Of a stretch of DNA of 64,000 bases, positions 53,423 through 64,000 are shown in pieces; position 1 is the stretch's first letter; each line of letters opens with the position of its first letter. The notes below the pieces were generated by a model. That model was given only the letters and a program-made list of their open reading frames with translations. It was not told where the DNA came from and made no database searches. Source of the stretch: Actinomycetota bacterium (GTDB lineage Bacteria; Actinomycetota; Actinomycetes; Mycobacteriales; Mycobacteriaceae); contig JAFDWN010000002.1 of assembly GCA_018268465.1 (NCBI GenBank), positions 159,154 to 223,153 of the forward strand, given 5' to 3'. Position numbers and translations under genes: made by a program.

Positions 53423-54424
53423 TCAGCGCCGCGGTGGGCGGATCTCCCTGGGCAGCGCGAACACCAGAGTCTCGTTGGCCGTCGTCACCGGCTGCACCGT
53501 GTCGTACCCGAGTTCGGCGAGCCGCTCGAGCACGCCGCGCACCAGCACCTCCGGCACCGACGCACCTGAGGTGACACCGACGGTGGTCACACCGTCGAGC
53601 CACGCCGGGTCGATGTCGTCGGCGTAGTCGACCAGATAAGCGGCCTCCGAGCCGGCGCCCAGCGCCACCTCGACCAGCCGCACCGAGTTCGACGAGTTGC
53701 GTGAGCCGACCACGACCACCAGTTCGCACTCCGGCGCCATGGCCTTGACCGCGACCTGGCGGTTCTGCGTCGCGTAGCAGATGTCGTCGCTGGGCGGGTC
53801 CTGCAGCGTCGGGAACTTCTCCCGCAGCCGCCGCACGGTCTCCATGGTCTCGTCGACGCTCAGCGTGGTCTGCGACAACCAGATCACCTTGTTCAGGTCA
53901 CGCACCGTCACGCCGTCGACGGCGTCGGGCCCGTCCACCAGCTGGACGTGATCGGGCGCCTCACCGGCGGTGCCGACCACCTCCTCGTGCCCCTCGTGGC
54001 CGATCAGCAGGATGTCGTAATCGTCGCGGGCGAACCGCTTGGCCTCGTTGTGCACCTTGGTGACCAGCGGGCAGGTGGCATCGATGACGCGCAGGTTGCG
54101 CTCGGCGGCGGTGGTGTGCACCGTCGGCGCGACGCCGTGGGCGGAGAACACCACGATCGCCCCTTCGGGCACCTCGTCGGTCTCGTCGACGAAGACCGCG
54201 CCGGCCTTGGCCAGCGTCTCCACCACGTGGCGGTTGTGCACGATCTCGTGCCGGACGTACACGGGTGCGCCGTGTTTCTCCAGCGCACGTTCGACGGTCT
54301 CGACGGCCCGGTCCACACCGGCGCAGTATCCGCGCGGCTCGGCAAGCAGCACCCGCTTACCGGAAACACCGCCACTGACCGAGCTCGACGCGCCCGGAAT
54401 CCCCATGTTGACTGTCGGCGGCAT
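53423..54424 (-). CDS. ispH: 4-hydroxy-3-methylbut-2-enyl diphosphate reductase
   Basis: IspH (LytB) of 333 aa, last enzyme of the MEP isoprenoid pathway, making IPP and DMAPP with a 4Fe-4S cluster. Cluster cysteines are visible in [22 protein letters not shown] and [11 protein letters not shown]; also [15 protein letters not shown] 54424 gives the length of the mycobacterial LytB2 enzyme (Rv1110 by synteny). Divergent from the lipid-droplet-type gene. Confidence 0.95.
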   Translation of the reverse strand: MPPTVNMGIPGASSSVSGGVSGKRVLLAEPRGYCAGVDRAVETVERALEKHGAPVYVRHEIVHNRHVVETLAKAGAVFVDETDEVPEGAIVVFSAHGVAPTVHTTAAERNLRVIDATCPLVTKVHNEAKRFARDDYDILLIGHEGHEEVVGTAGEAPDHVQLVDGPDAVDGVTVRDLNKVIWLSQTTLSVDETMETVRRLREKFPTLQDPPSDDICYATQNRQVAVKAMAPECELVVVVGSRNSSNSVRLVEVALGAGSEAAYLVDYADDIDPAWLDGVTTVGVTSGASVPEVLVRGVLERLAELGYDTVQPVTTANETLVFALPREIRPPRR

Positions 54425-54477
54425 GGTCACAGGGTACTGACCCGCAGGGACCGGAGGCCAGCCGTAGGCTGGGCGCC

Positions 54478-55044
54478 ATGGCAACTGCACCGTATGGGGT
54501 CCGTCTGCTGGTTGGCGCGGCGGTGACCGCGCTCGAGGAAACCCGCAAGCTTCCGCAAACCATTCTGATGTACCCGATGACACTTGCCAGCCAGGCCGCA
54601 CACATCGTGATGCTCATCCAGCAGAACATCGCCGACCTCGTCATCAAGGGCGACGAAACCCTGGACACGCTCTTTCCGCCCCGGGCCGAGAAGGCCGAGT
54701 GGGCGACGTTCGACGAGGATCTGGACGACGAGCTGACCTCCCCCGCCGAGGAACGCCTGACCGAGGGACGCTTCGCGCTGTACAGCACCGGTGAGCCCGA
54801 ACAACCGGCCAATGCGGCACCCACCCCCGCGGCCAAGGAAGCCGCGCTGGCCCGCGCGGACGCCCCCGACATCGTCGTCGAGCTGGACTACGAATCACTG
54901 ACCCTGGCGCAGCTGCGGGCCCGGCTGCCATCCCTGCGCGTCGCCGACCTGGAGGCGCTGCTCGCCTACGAGGGCGCCACCAAGGCGCGTGCACCGTTCC
55001 AGACGCTGCTGGCCAACAGGATCACCCGCGCGACCGCCAAGTGA
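54478..55044 (+). CDS. Rv1109c-like protein (lipid droplet-associated annotation)
   Basis: 188 aa: [40 protein letters not shown] and an acidic middle ([10 protein letters not shown]) with an Ala-rich stretch and a terminal SAP-like helix pair ([20 protein letters not shown]). Conserved next to xseA in mycobacteria; homologues are often labelled lipid droplet-associated. Its TGA overlaps the xseA GTG (GTGA at 55041-55044). Confidence 0.75.
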   Translation: MATAPYGVRLLVGAAVTALEETRKLPQTILMYPMTLASQAAHIVMLIQQNIADLVIKGDETLDTLFPPRAEKAEWATFDEDLDDELTSPAEERLTEGRFALYSTGEPEQPANAAPTPAAKEAALARADAPDIVVELDYESLTLAQLRARLPSLRVADLEALLAYEGATKARAPFQTLLANRITRATAK

Positions 55045-56291
55045 CCGCCCCGGGACCACCCAATTCCGCGGAGAATCCGTGGCCCGTGCGCGCGGTGGCC
55101 ATTCGGGTCGCGGGCTGGATCGACAAGCTGGGCACGGTGTGGGTCGAGGGCCAGCTGACCCAGCTGAAGGTGCGACCGGACGCCAAGACCGTCTTCATGG
55201 TGTTGCGTGACCCCGCCGCGGACATGTCGCTGACCCTGACCTGTCCGCGCGGCCTGGTGCGCGACGCCCCGGTCACCCTGGCCGAGGGCACGCAGGTGAT
55301 CGTGTGTGGCAAGCCCACGTTCTACACCGGCCGCGGCTCGTTCTCGTTGCGGGTCAGCCAGATTCGCGCCGTGGGTGTCGGCGAGCTACTCGCCCGCATC
55401 GAGCGGCTGCGCAAACTGCTCGACGCCGAGGGCTTGTTCGACCCTCGGCTCAAACGGCCGATTCCGTTCCTGCCGAACACGATCGGCCTCATCACCGGAC
55501 GCGCCTCGGCCGCGGAACACGACGTGGTGAGCGTGGCTGCGGCCCGATGGCCCGCGGTACGCTTCGCGGTCCGCAACACCGCGGTGCAGGGCCCGAATGC
55601 GGTTCCCCAGATCGTCGCGGCGCTGGCCGAACTCGACAGGGACACGGCGGTGGACGTCATCGTCATCGCGCGCGGCGGCGGCAGCGTCGAAGACCTGCTG
55701 CCGTTCTCCGACGAGACACTGTGCCGGGCCATCTCCGCATGCCGGACACCGGTGGTCAGCGCCGTCGGCCACGAGCCGGACAACCCGATCTGTGACCTCG
55801 TCGCCGATCTGCGTGCGGCCACCCCGACCGATGCCGCGAAACGGATCGTCCCCGACGCGTCGGCAGAACGAGCGCTGGTCGCCGATTTGCGCCGAAGGAG
55901 CGCGCGCGCTCTGCGCAACTGGGTCAGCCGGGAGGCCCACGTCGTGGCGCAGTTACGCAGCCGCCCGGTCCTCGCGCAGCCGCTGGCCGGGCTCGACTCG
56001 AGGGCCGACGACATCCACCGGGCACGGGCGGCCGCGCGCCGCGACATCACCCGGCTGATCGCCGCGGAGACCGACCGGATCGGGCATCTGTCGGCGCGGC
56101 TGACCACCCTGGGGCCGGCGGCAACGCTGGCCCGCGGCTATGCCGTGGTGCAGGCCGCCGGCCAGGTGCTGCGCTCCGTCGCCGACGCCCCCGCCGGGAC
56201 CGCGCTGCGGATCCGGGTCGCCGACGGGGCGTTACTGGCGACATCCAACGGCTCCGACGACCACAGGCGGGGAGAACATGAAGCCCACTAG
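55041..56291 (+). CDS. xseA: Exodeoxyribonuclease VII large subunit
   Basis: 416 aa. N-terminal OB-fold ([19 protein letters not shown]), then the catalytic region [18 protein letters not shown]-type ([20 protein letters not shown]), [20 protein letters not shown] and a coiled-coil-rich end. Degrades single-stranded DNA with XseB. GTG 55041 overlaps the upstream stop; xseB starts inside its 3' end. Confidence 0.95.
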   Translation: MTAPGPPNSAENPWPVRAVAIRVAGWIDKLGTVWVEGQLTQLKVRPDAKTVFMVLRDPAADMSLTLTCPRGLVRDAPVTLAEGTQVIVCGKPTFYTGRGSFSLRVSQIRAVGVGELLARIERLRKLLDAEGLFDPRLKRPIPFLPNTIGLITGRASAAEHDVVSVAAARWPAVRFAVRNTAVQGPNAVPQIVAALAELDRDTAVDVIVIARGGGSVEDLLPFSDETLCRAISACRTPVVSAVGHEPDNPICDLVADLRAATPTDAAKRIVPDASAERALVADLRRRSARALRNWVSREAHVVAQLRSRPVLAQPLAGLDSRADDIHRARAAARRDITRLIAAETDRIGHLSARLTTLGPAATLARGYAVVQAAGQVLRSVADAPAGTALRIRVADGALLATSNGSDDHRRGEHEAH

Positions 56292-56490
56292 TGAACTCGG
56301 GTACGAAGAGGCGCGGGACGAGCTCATCGCCGTCGTGCAGCGGCTCGAACAGGGCGGGCTGGATCTCGACCAGTCGCTGACCCTATGGGAAAGAGGCGAA
56401 GAACTGGCCAAACGGTGCGAGGAGCACTTAGCCGGAGCACGCGAACGGGTCGAGAAGGCGCTGGCCGCCAAGGACGACGACGAGAGCTGA
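56278..56490 (+). CDS. xseB: Exodeoxyribonuclease VII small subunit
   Basis: 70 aa, usual size: [40 protein letters not shown] and ending AKDDDES. Two helices that assemble around XseA. ATG 56278 lies 14 bp before the xseA stop and follows GGGGAGAAC, so the subunits are co-translated. Confidence 0.95.
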   Translation: MKPTSELGYEEARDELIAVVQRLEQGGLDLDQSLTLWERGEELAKRCEEHLAGARERVEKALAAKDDDES

Positions 56491-56523
56491 TCGGCCCGGC
56501 GATCATCGCAGCGGACTCGAAAC

Positions 56524-56537
56524 TAGAACACGTTTCA
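56524..56537. promoter_or_regulatory. KstR-like operator of the 3beta-HSD gene
   Basis: TAGAACACGTTTCA fits the KstR consensus TnnAACnnGTTnnA. It lies 15 bp upstream of the 3beta-HSD start codon and 33 bp after xseB. The dyad is imperfect at the right end. Confidence 0.7.
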
Positions 56538-56552
56538 TTTATAGTCGCCGGC

Positions 56553-57653
56553 ATGGGCGATGCTGCATTGACGACCGACCTCGGGTGCGTACTGGTCACC
56601 GGTGGCGCCGGGTTCGTCGGCGCCAACCTGGTGACCGAACTCCTGGACCGCGGCCACGAGGTGCACGCCTTCGACCGCGCACCCTCGCCCCTGGCCGAGC
56701 ATCCACGCCTGCGGGTCCTGCAGGGCGACATCCGCGACCCGGGCGACGTCGCCATGGCCGTCGACGGCGTCGACACCGTGTTCCACACCGCGGCGATCAT
56801 CGAGTTGATGGGCGGCGGCTCGGTAAGCGACCAGTACCGCGAGCGAAGCTTCGCGGTCAACGTCGGGGGCACCGAGAACCTGGTGCGTGCGGGTCAGGCC
56901 GCCGGTGTGAAACGGTTCGTCTACACCGCGTCCAACAGTGTGGTGCTCGGCGGTGAGCCGATTGCGGGCGGCGACGAAAACCTGCCCTACACCACGCGTT
57001 TCAACGATCTATACACCGAAACCAAGGTGGCCGCGGAGAAATTCGTGCTGGCGCAGAACGATGTCTCGGGGATGCTGACCTGCTCGATCCGCCCCAGCGG
57101 TATCTGGGGTCGCGGCGACCAGACGATGTTCCGCCGGCTGTTCGAACGGCTGATCGCCGGTCACGTCAAAGTTCTCGTCGGCAACCGACACGCACGGCTC
57201 GACAACTCCTACATCGACAACCTGGTGCACGGCTTCATCCTCGCGGCCGAACACCTGGTGCCCGGTGGCACGGCCCCCGGCCAGGCGTATTTCGTCAACG
57301 ACGGCGAACCCGTCAACATGTTCGAGTTCGTGCGCCCGGTGGTGCGGGCCTGTGGGCAGCCGTGGCCACGCATCTGGGTGCCCGGCTGGCTGGTGATGCC
57401 GGCGATGCGCCTGTGGCAATGGCTGCACTTCCGGTGCGCGCTACCCGCCCCGCCACTGGAACCGCTGGCCGTTGAGCGACTCTCCAGCGACAACTACTTC
57501 TCGATCGCCAAGGCCCGACGCGACCTGGGCTACGAACCGCTGTTCACCACCGAGCAGGCGATGCGGGCGTGCATGCCGTACTACACCCGCCTGTTCGACA
57601 CCATGACGACCGACGCGCAGAGGACACCGGCCACCATCCGGGCGAAGAGCTGA
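56553..57653 (+). CDS. 3beta-hydroxysteroid (cholesterol) dehydrogenase
   Basis: 366-aa extended SDR of the 3beta-HSD/isomerase family: LVTGGAGFVGANLVTELLDR (cofactor), VFHTAAIIELMGGG, FVYTASNSVVLGG and the catalytic YTETK. A membrane-associated hydrophobic stretch (VPGWLVMPAMRLWQW) follows. By synteny with Rv1106c and by the KstR-type site upstream it should oxidise cholesterol and pregnenolone to the 3-keto-4-ene forms, the first step of sterol degradation. ATG 56553. Confidence 0.9.
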   Translation: MGDAALTTDLGCVLVTGGAGFVGANLVTELLDRGHEVHAFDRAPSPLAEHPRLRVLQGDIRDPGDVAMAVDGVDTVFHTAAIIELMGGGSVSDQYRERSFAVNVGGTENLVRAGQAAGVKRFVYTASNSVVLGGEPIAGGDENLPYTTRFNDLYTETKVAAEKFVLAQNDVSGMLTCSIRPSGIWGRGDQTMFRRLFERLIAGHVKVLVGNRHARLDNSYIDNLVHGFILAAEHLVPGGTAPGQAYFVNDGEPVNMFEFVRPVVRACGQPWPRIWVPGWLVMPAMRLWQWLHFRCALPAPPLEPLAVERLSSDNYFSIAKARRDLGYEPLFTTEQAMRACMPYYTRLFDTMTTDAQRTPATIRAKS

Positions 57654-57872
57654 AACGCCGCGGGCCGGGGCGTCGGGAGCCGCCGTAGCACGCATCGGGA
57701 TCTGACATCTCGGCCACGCCGGACAGGTCCAGCGAACTCGACATCATCCCTTCCGGGTGACGCCATCAACCGTCCGAGGTGGCAACGTGGTGGCGTGCAC
57801 CGCTTCCGGGCAGGACCTGCCGCGCTCTCCCGCCGGAGCACGGTAGCGCAGGTGGCTCTCTACACTGCGACC
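57654..57872. other. Intergenic region
   Basis: 219 bp between the 3beta-HSD gene and the LuxR regulator. No gene or convincing palindrome; the LuxR frame is open from 57795. Confidence 0.4.
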
Positions 57873-60482
57873 ATGCCGCATGCGGGCGAGACACCCCTAC
57901 TCCGCCCGGTGCCGTGGTTCCTGGCCACCGCCCCGTCACCGGGTTCGGAGATGGTCGAGCGAACCGCCGTCACCACACTGCTCGACCGTTGTGTCGACAC
58001 GCACCACGTCGCCATGCTCTCGGCGCCCAGTGGCTTCGGCAAAACGGTGGCGGTCAGCCAGTGGGCCGCGCGCCGTGCCCGCGCGACGCCCGGATCGGTG
58101 GCCTGGGTGACGTTGACGGAGCGGCTGACAGATGTGGCCGATGTGCTGCGCGCAACCCTGACCGCGCTGGAAGGTGCCGCACGCCAACGCGACGACGAGG
58201 CGATGCTGCGCGCCCTCTCGGCGGTCTACCGATCCCCCACCTACGACGCCGCGATAGCCGCAACCGCAGCGCTCGCTTCCGGGGTGCCGGTGACACTGAT
58301 CATCGACGACTTCCACCACGCCCGCGACACGCTGGCCGGAGCCGGCCTGAACAGTTATGTCGAGCACTGTCCGCAATGGTTGCGACTGGTCCTGCTGACC
58401 ACCGACACCGTCGGGCCCGAACTGACGCGGTTGCGGATCCACGGACGAATGGCGGTGATCACCGCCAAGGAACTGGCCATGACGGCCGAGGAGGTCGGCA
58501 CCGCGGCGGCTCTGCTCGGCCGCCCTGTCGACGCACGCGAAGCACAGACGATGCTGGCGACGACCGGAGGCTGGCCGGCAGCGGTGCGGATGCAATTGCT
58601 CAGCGGCCAGGACAGCCCGGCGTTCGACGCGGACACGGACTTGACCGAGTACATCCGCTCGGCGGTGCTGGCCCGGTTGCGTCCCGATCTTGCGGAGTTC
58701 GTGCTGAGCACCACGGTCACACCGCGAGTCGACGGCGCCCTGCTCGCGGCGCTGTGGGGCCGACCCGACCATGCGGCGCTGATCAGCGAATGTGCGTCGT
58801 CGGGTTTGTTCATCGAGCGCTTCGGCAGTCCCGCAGGGGCTGTCTACCAATGGCATTCCATGTTCGCGACGCACTGCCAGTCGATTCTGCGGGCACAGGA
58901 TCCGCGTCGCTGGCGGATGCTCAACGAGGTGGTGGCACAAGAGCTGCAGGGACGGTATCCGCTGCAGGCCGTCAGCCATGCCATCCTCGCCGAGGACGCG
59001 CCGCTGACCACGCAGATCCTCACCGACCGTTGGCTCGAACTGCTGCTGCAGTCCAATGCCGAAGCACTAGACCGCGCCTGCATCGCGGCCATGTCCGCAC
59101 TCGGCGAACACCCCGAGCTGTTGATGATCCGCGCCTGTTGCCGCGACATCGCCGGCGACACCACCGGTGCGCGGCATCTGCTCGCACGTGCGAAGGTCCT
59201 GGACCCAGGTCAAACCATGTCGCCCCGCATGGATTTCATCGCGGCTCTCACCGAGGTGCTGGTCTCCAACGACCACGAGGCGATGACGAAGGCCGCCAGC
59301 TGCGCGGAGGCCTGGCTCGACGACCGGACCGTGGTCGGCGCGTCGGTGTACCCGTGCGCACTGTTCCTCCTCGGCTGGGCCAACTCGCGGTTGCGCCGCG
59401 CTGAGCGCGGAAGTGCGCAACTCGAATCAGCCGTCCATGAGTGCACGGCGGCCGGGATGGCCGAACTGGCCGAACGCGCCCGCCAGGCGCTGACCTTCGC
59501 GGCCGCCCAGTCCGGGGACTTCGACCGGGCCCTTGCGGTCTTGCGGCGGGGCGGAATCACCGCGGATACCGCACCGGCACTGTGGTTGACGCACGACGGC
59601 GACGGCATCGAACGGTTCGCCGAAGGGTGGGTGCACTTCTGGCGCGCGGAGGTGGACGCCGCACGCGACGCGTTCCTCGAGGTCGGCGCCGGCGCCGGCA
59701 GCGGCTATCCCGATATCGCGCGCGCGATGCTGGCATTCGCCGCCGCAGCTGTCGGTGACCGCGACTCGCTGGATCGCGCGGAATCGGCGTTGGGCCGCAT
59801 CGCCGACACCGACACCCACGGGGTGCCCTGGACGAGCTACCGGTTGACCGCTCGCGCCCGCCTTGCCGAAGCGCGCGGCGAACCGTCCCGCGCCCTGGAG
59901 TTGGCCGCACAACTCGTCGGCCGCAGCCACGTCCCGATGATGTCGGCGCTCGCATCTGGGATCAGCTGTCGACTCGGCGACACGGACCTGGCCAGGGCGC
60001 TGGCTCGGGCTGCGACGGACCCGCAGGCCCAGCCCTACAGCCGCGTCTACGGTCACCTCACCGTGGCGCTGCTGGACACCGACCACGACGAGCTGGAACG
60101 TGCGCTGGCGTTGGGCGCTGAACAGCGGATCCTGTTGCCGTTCGCGGAGTATCCCGATACCGCCTGCCTGAACTTGCTGATCGCGCACCGCAATCGCACG
60201 GCGCATGGGCGATTCCTCGACGACGCCCTGGTGGTGACCAGTCGCGCCGGACAACGTCGTGAACGCCAGGGCCCGGCGCCCCTGACGCCACGCGAGGTCG
60301 AGGTGTTGACGTACCTGCGCACCCCGATGACCGCCGAGGAGATCGCCGTGCGGCTGTCCGTCTCGGTGAACACGCTCAAAACCCACCAGCGCGCGATCTA
60401 TCGCAAGCTGGGGGTGGCCAACCGCCGTGAGGCAGTGCATGCGGCCGGCCGATTGCCGATATTGCAGCCGCAGAACGAATAG
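57873..60482 (+). CDS. MalT-like LuxR family regulator
   Basis: 869-aa STAND ATPase regulator. P-loop SAPSGFGKTVAVSQW, Walker B LIIDDFHHARDTL, winged-helix region (VLARLRPDLAEFVLSTTVTP), TPR-like helices and a C-terminal LuxR HTH (LTPREVEVLTYLRTPMTAEE, VSVNTLKTHQRAIYRKLGV). ATG 57873 chosen; an upstream ATG at 57795 is possible. It precedes the sulfatase operon by 65 bp on the same strand, so it may activate or be co-transcribed with it. Confidence 0.85.
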   Translation: MPHAGETPLLRPVPWFLATAPSPGSEMVERTAVTTLLDRCVDTHHVAMLSAPSGFGKTVAVSQWAARRARATPGSVAWVTLTERLTDVADVLRATLTALEGAARQRDDEAMLRALSAVYRSPTYDAAIAATAALASGVPVTLIIDDFHHARDTLAGAGLNSYVEHCPQWLRLVLLTTDTVGPELTRLRIHGRMAVITAKELAMTAEEVGTAAALLGRPVDAREAQTMLATTGGWPAAVRMQLLSGQDSPAFDADTDLTEYIRSAVLARLRPDLAEFVLSTTVTPRVDGALLAALWGRPDHAALISECASSGLFIERFGSPAGAVYQWHSMFATHCQSILRAQDPRRWRMLNEVVAQELQGRYPLQAVSHAILAEDAPLTTQILTDRWLELLLQSNAEALDRACIAAMSALGEHPELLMIRACCRDIAGDTTGARHLLARAKVLDPGQTMSPRMDFIAALTEVLVSNDHEAMTKAASCAEAWLDDRTVVGASVYPCALFLLGWANSRLRRAERGSAQLESAVHECTAAGMAELAERARQALTFAAAQSGDFDRALAVLRRGGITADTAPALWLTHDGDGIERFAEGWVHFWRAEVDAARDAFLEVGAGAGSGYPDIARAMLAFAAAAVGDRDSLDRAESALGRIADTDTHGVPWTSYRLTARARLAEARGEPSRALELAAQLVGRSHVPMMSALASGISCRLGDTDLARALARAATDPQAQPYSRVYGHLTVALLDTDHDELERALALGAEQRILLPFAEYPDTACLNLLIAHRNRTAHGRFLDDALVVTSRAGQRRERQGPAPLTPREVEVLTYLRTPMTAEEIAVRLSVSVNTLKTHQRAIYRKLGVANRREAVHAAGRLPILQPQNE

Positions 60483-60547
60483 CGTTGCATCAGCACCCGT
60501 CACGGCCTCCATCAACCTTCGACTGCCGAGAGCGAGGACGACCGCAC

Positions 60548-62101
<1,554 letters not shown>

Positions 62102-62103
62102 AT

Positions 62104-62997
62104 TTGCTCGACTCATGGAATGACGGACCGACGAAGTCGGCGATCGTCGACTTCGTCGGTCGGGCCGTCAACGAGGTGGCGCCCGAAGACCGCGTGGCCG
62201 TCTTCGACAACGACGGCACCCTGTGGGTGGAGAAACCCGCGTACATCCAGCTGGACTTCCTGGTGCGCAGGCTGGCCGATCAGGCGGCCGCCGACCCTGC
62301 GCTGAAGGACAAGCAGCCCTACACCGCCGCCGCATCCGGCGATCTGGCCTGGTTCGGCGACGCCGTCACCAAGCACTACAACGGCGATGACAGTGCACTG
62401 AAAATGCTTGCCGGAGGCCTGCTTTCGGCCTACCAGGGGCTGTCCGTGGAGGACCACGCGGCGCGGGTGGTGTCGTTCTTCGACGACGCCCGCCATCCCA
62501 CCCTCGACCGCCTGTACACCCAGTGCGGGTACCTGCCGATGGTGCAGCTGCTGCGTTACCTGGAGACCAACGGCTTCACCAACTACATCGTCTCCGGTGG
62601 TGGCCGCGATTTCATGCGACCCGTCACGTCGCAGATGTACGGGGTACCCCCGGAGCGGGTGGTGGGCAGTTCGGTCGGGCTCGACTTCGTCGACGGCCAG
62701 TTGGTCACCACGTCGAAGCCGGAGTTCCTCAACGACGGTCCGGTCAAACCGGTCCGGATCTGGGGCCGCACCGGGCGGCGACCCATCCTCGCGGCGGGAA
62801 ATTCCAACGGCGACATCGAGATGCTGCAGTACACGGCCGCCGGATCCGGGCCCGCACTGGGCCTGCTCGTGCGCCACGACGACGCCGACCGCGAGTTCGA
62901 CTACACCGCCGGCGCCGAGAAGGCCTTCGAGCTGGCCGCGTCGAACGGCTGGACGGTGGCCAGCATCCGCGACGACTGGGTGTCGGTCTTTGCCTAG
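62104..62997 (+). CDS. HAD superfamily hydrolase
   Basis: 297-aa haloacid dehalogenase-type phosphatase. Catalytic DxD as FDNDGTLW (D35/D37), motif II Ser in YIVSGGGRDFM, and motif IV NSNGDIEMLQY. PSP/SerB-like fold. TTG 62104 is preferred: GAAGGA lies six bases upstream and only 2 bp separate it from the sulfatase stop. Probably removes phosphate from a product or partner of sulfatase action. Confidence 0.83.
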   Translation: MLDSWNDGPTKSAIVDFVGRAVNEVAPEDRVAVFDNDGTLWVEKPAYIQLDFLVRRLADQAAADPALKDKQPYTAAASGDLAWFGDAVTKHYNGDDSALKMLAGGLLSAYQGLSVEDHAARVVSFFDDARHPTLDRLYTQCGYLPMVQLLRYLETNGFTNYIVSGGGRDFMRPVTSQMYGVPPERVVGSSVGLDFVDGQLVTTSKPEFLNDGPVKPVRIWGRTGRRPILAAGNSNGDIEMLQYTAAGSGPALGLLVRHDDADREFDYTAGAEKAFELAASNGWTVASIRDDWVSVFA

Positions 62998-63044
62998 TCT
63001 CATTCTCCTGTCCTCAGCGCGGTCTCGACGCGGTCAGGACGGCC

Positions 63045-63926
63045 GTGGCTGACGACCGGGTGTGGATCCCCGCACAGACAGCGGTGCTGGGCTCCGGCAG
63101 TCACTACCCCGAGGAAGCGCCGACCCGCGAGGTGACCGTCGACGGTTTCTGGATGCACAAACACCAGGTGACCAATGGGGACTTCACCCAATTCGTCGAC
63201 GCCACGGGCTATCTCACCGTCGCCGAACGTCCGCTGAACCCCGCCGACTATCCGGGGGCTCCACCGCAGAACCTGCAGCCGGGCTCGTTGGTATTCCGCC
63301 GCACTACCGGCCCGGTGGATCTGCGGCATCTGAGCCAGTGGTGGACCTGGACGCCGGGCGCCTGCTGGAACCATCCGCGCGGACCACGCTCGTCGGTCCG
63401 CGGCCGCGAGGACCACCCCGTGGTGCACGTCGCGTTCGAGGACGCGCAAGCCTATGCCGACTGGGCGGGTCTGGCGCTGCCCACCGAGGACGAGTGGGAA
63501 GTCGCCGCCCGCGGGGGTCTGCCCCACACGACCTACACCTGGGGTGACGAACCCGAACGCCGCGGCCGGCCACTGGCCAACTACTGGCACGGCGAATTCC
63601 CATACCTCCCCGACACGGGCTACGGCCAAAGCACGCCGGTCGGGAGCTTCCCACCCAACGACTACGGTCTGCACGATATGGCCGGAAATGTGTGGGAGTG
63701 GACCACCGACTGGTACGCAGACCCGCAATCAACCGAATCATGTTGCGCCGAAGACAGTTACGATCCCGCTCAGCCACAGTTCGCGGTGCCCCGCAAAGTG
63801 GTCAAGGGTGGGTCGTTCCTCTGCGCGGACAGCTACTGCATGCGCTACCGGCCCGCGGCACGACGACCCCAGGCAGTCGACACGGGGATGAGCCACATCG
63901 GCTTTCGCTGCATCGAGAGGGCCTGA
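63045..63926 (+). CDS. Formylglycine-generating enzyme (FGE-sulfatase family)
   Basis: 293 aa. PEEAPTREVTVDGFWMHKHQ VTN-type start, HPVVHVAFEDAQAYADWAGL, LPTEDEWEVAARGGL, and DMAGNVWEWTTDWY. The copper-binding cysteines lie in GGSFLCADSYCMRYRPAARR, the motif of authentic FGE, which converts the sulfatase Cys to formylglycine. GTG 63045 follows AGGAC. Being in one operon with the sulfatase it should activate Cys 55. Confidence 0.9.
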   Translation: MADDRVWIPAQTAVLGSGSHYPEEAPTREVTVDGFWMHKHQVTNGDFTQFVDATGYLTVAERPLNPADYPGAPPQNLQPGSLVFRRTTGPVDLRHLSQWWTWTPGACWNHPRGPRSSVRGREDHPVVHVAFEDAQAYADWAGLALPTEDEWEVAARGGLPHTTYTWGDEPERRGRPLANYWHGEFPYLPDTGYGQSTPVGSFPPNDYGLHDMAGNVWEWTTDWYADPQSTESCCAEDSYDPAQPQFAVPRKVVKGGSFLCADSYCMRYRPAARRPQAVDTGMSHIGFRCIERA

Positions 63927-63981
63927 ACAGGCTCGTACATCCTGAGCACGCCCATCACGACCGTACGTTGAGAGGAACATC

Positions 63982-64000
63982 ATGCCCACCCCACCCGGTA
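63982..64000 (+). CDS. Start of a further gene, cut by window end
   Basis: ATG 63982 follows GAGAGGAAC and encodes MPTPPG before the window ends. It probably continues the sulfatase operon; product unknown. Confidence 0.5.

Overview
The window reads as chromosomal DNA of a high-GC actinomycete, almost certainly a fast-growing environmental Mycobacterium (Mycolicibacterium type). The evidence is the gene families (MmpL, DUF3556, WS/DGAT-like acyltransferase, many TetR regulators), frequent GTG/TTG starts, two sites matching the KstR cholesterol-regulon core, and gene-by-gene synteny of 50.5-57.7 kb with the M. tuberculosis Rv1106c-Rv1114 neighbourhood (3beta-HSD, xseB, xseA, Rv1109c-like, ispH, Rv1111c-like, ychF, vapB, vapC).

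Layout. 0-13.7 kb: lipid and transport genes with local regulators (tetR-mmpL operon with a perfect palindromic operator, SDR plus CoA-transferase/racemase, two MFS exporters, GlxA-like and GntR/FadR-like regulators, fasciclin protein, crotonase). 13.7-24 kb: a DUF3556 membrane protein behind a 32-bp perfect palindrome with a KstR core, a WS/DGAT-like protein, several alpha/beta hydrolases, and a 983-aa kinase/M23-like/aminotransferase fusion. 24-31 kb: a UbiD/UbiX decarboxylase cluster with TetR and LysR regulators, a frameshifted SCP2-like gene, a hydrolase and an aldehyde dehydrogenase. 31-43 kb: a cNMP-domain histidine kinase, TetR regulators, an NCS1 permease, two ECF sigma factors and a large LuxR ATPase; the second sigma factor heads an SDR-cupin-membrane operon and carries a Rossmann-like N-terminal leader.

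43.2-51.1 kb is the accessory region. It starts with a lower-GC island holding a translationally coupled ATP-grasp ligase pair and a convergent cysteine-repeat protein. Next come two decayed pseudogenes (AraC and SDR); the SDR is cut off close to the border of a DNA methyltransferase/restriction endonuclease pair. Then come a zeta-type toxin-antitoxin pair and vapBC. Degenerate copies of the last codons of ychF lie between these modules, so the 3' end of ychF looks like a repeated insertion point.

51-57.7 kb is conserved core: ychF, ispH, xseAB and a KstR-boxed cholesterol dehydrogenase. 57.8-64 kb holds a MalT-like LuxR regulator followed by a sulfatase, a HAD hydrolase and a formylglycine-generating enzyme, a self-sufficient sulfatase maturation operon. 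No rRNA, tRNA, CRISPR array, transposase or integrase was recognised.
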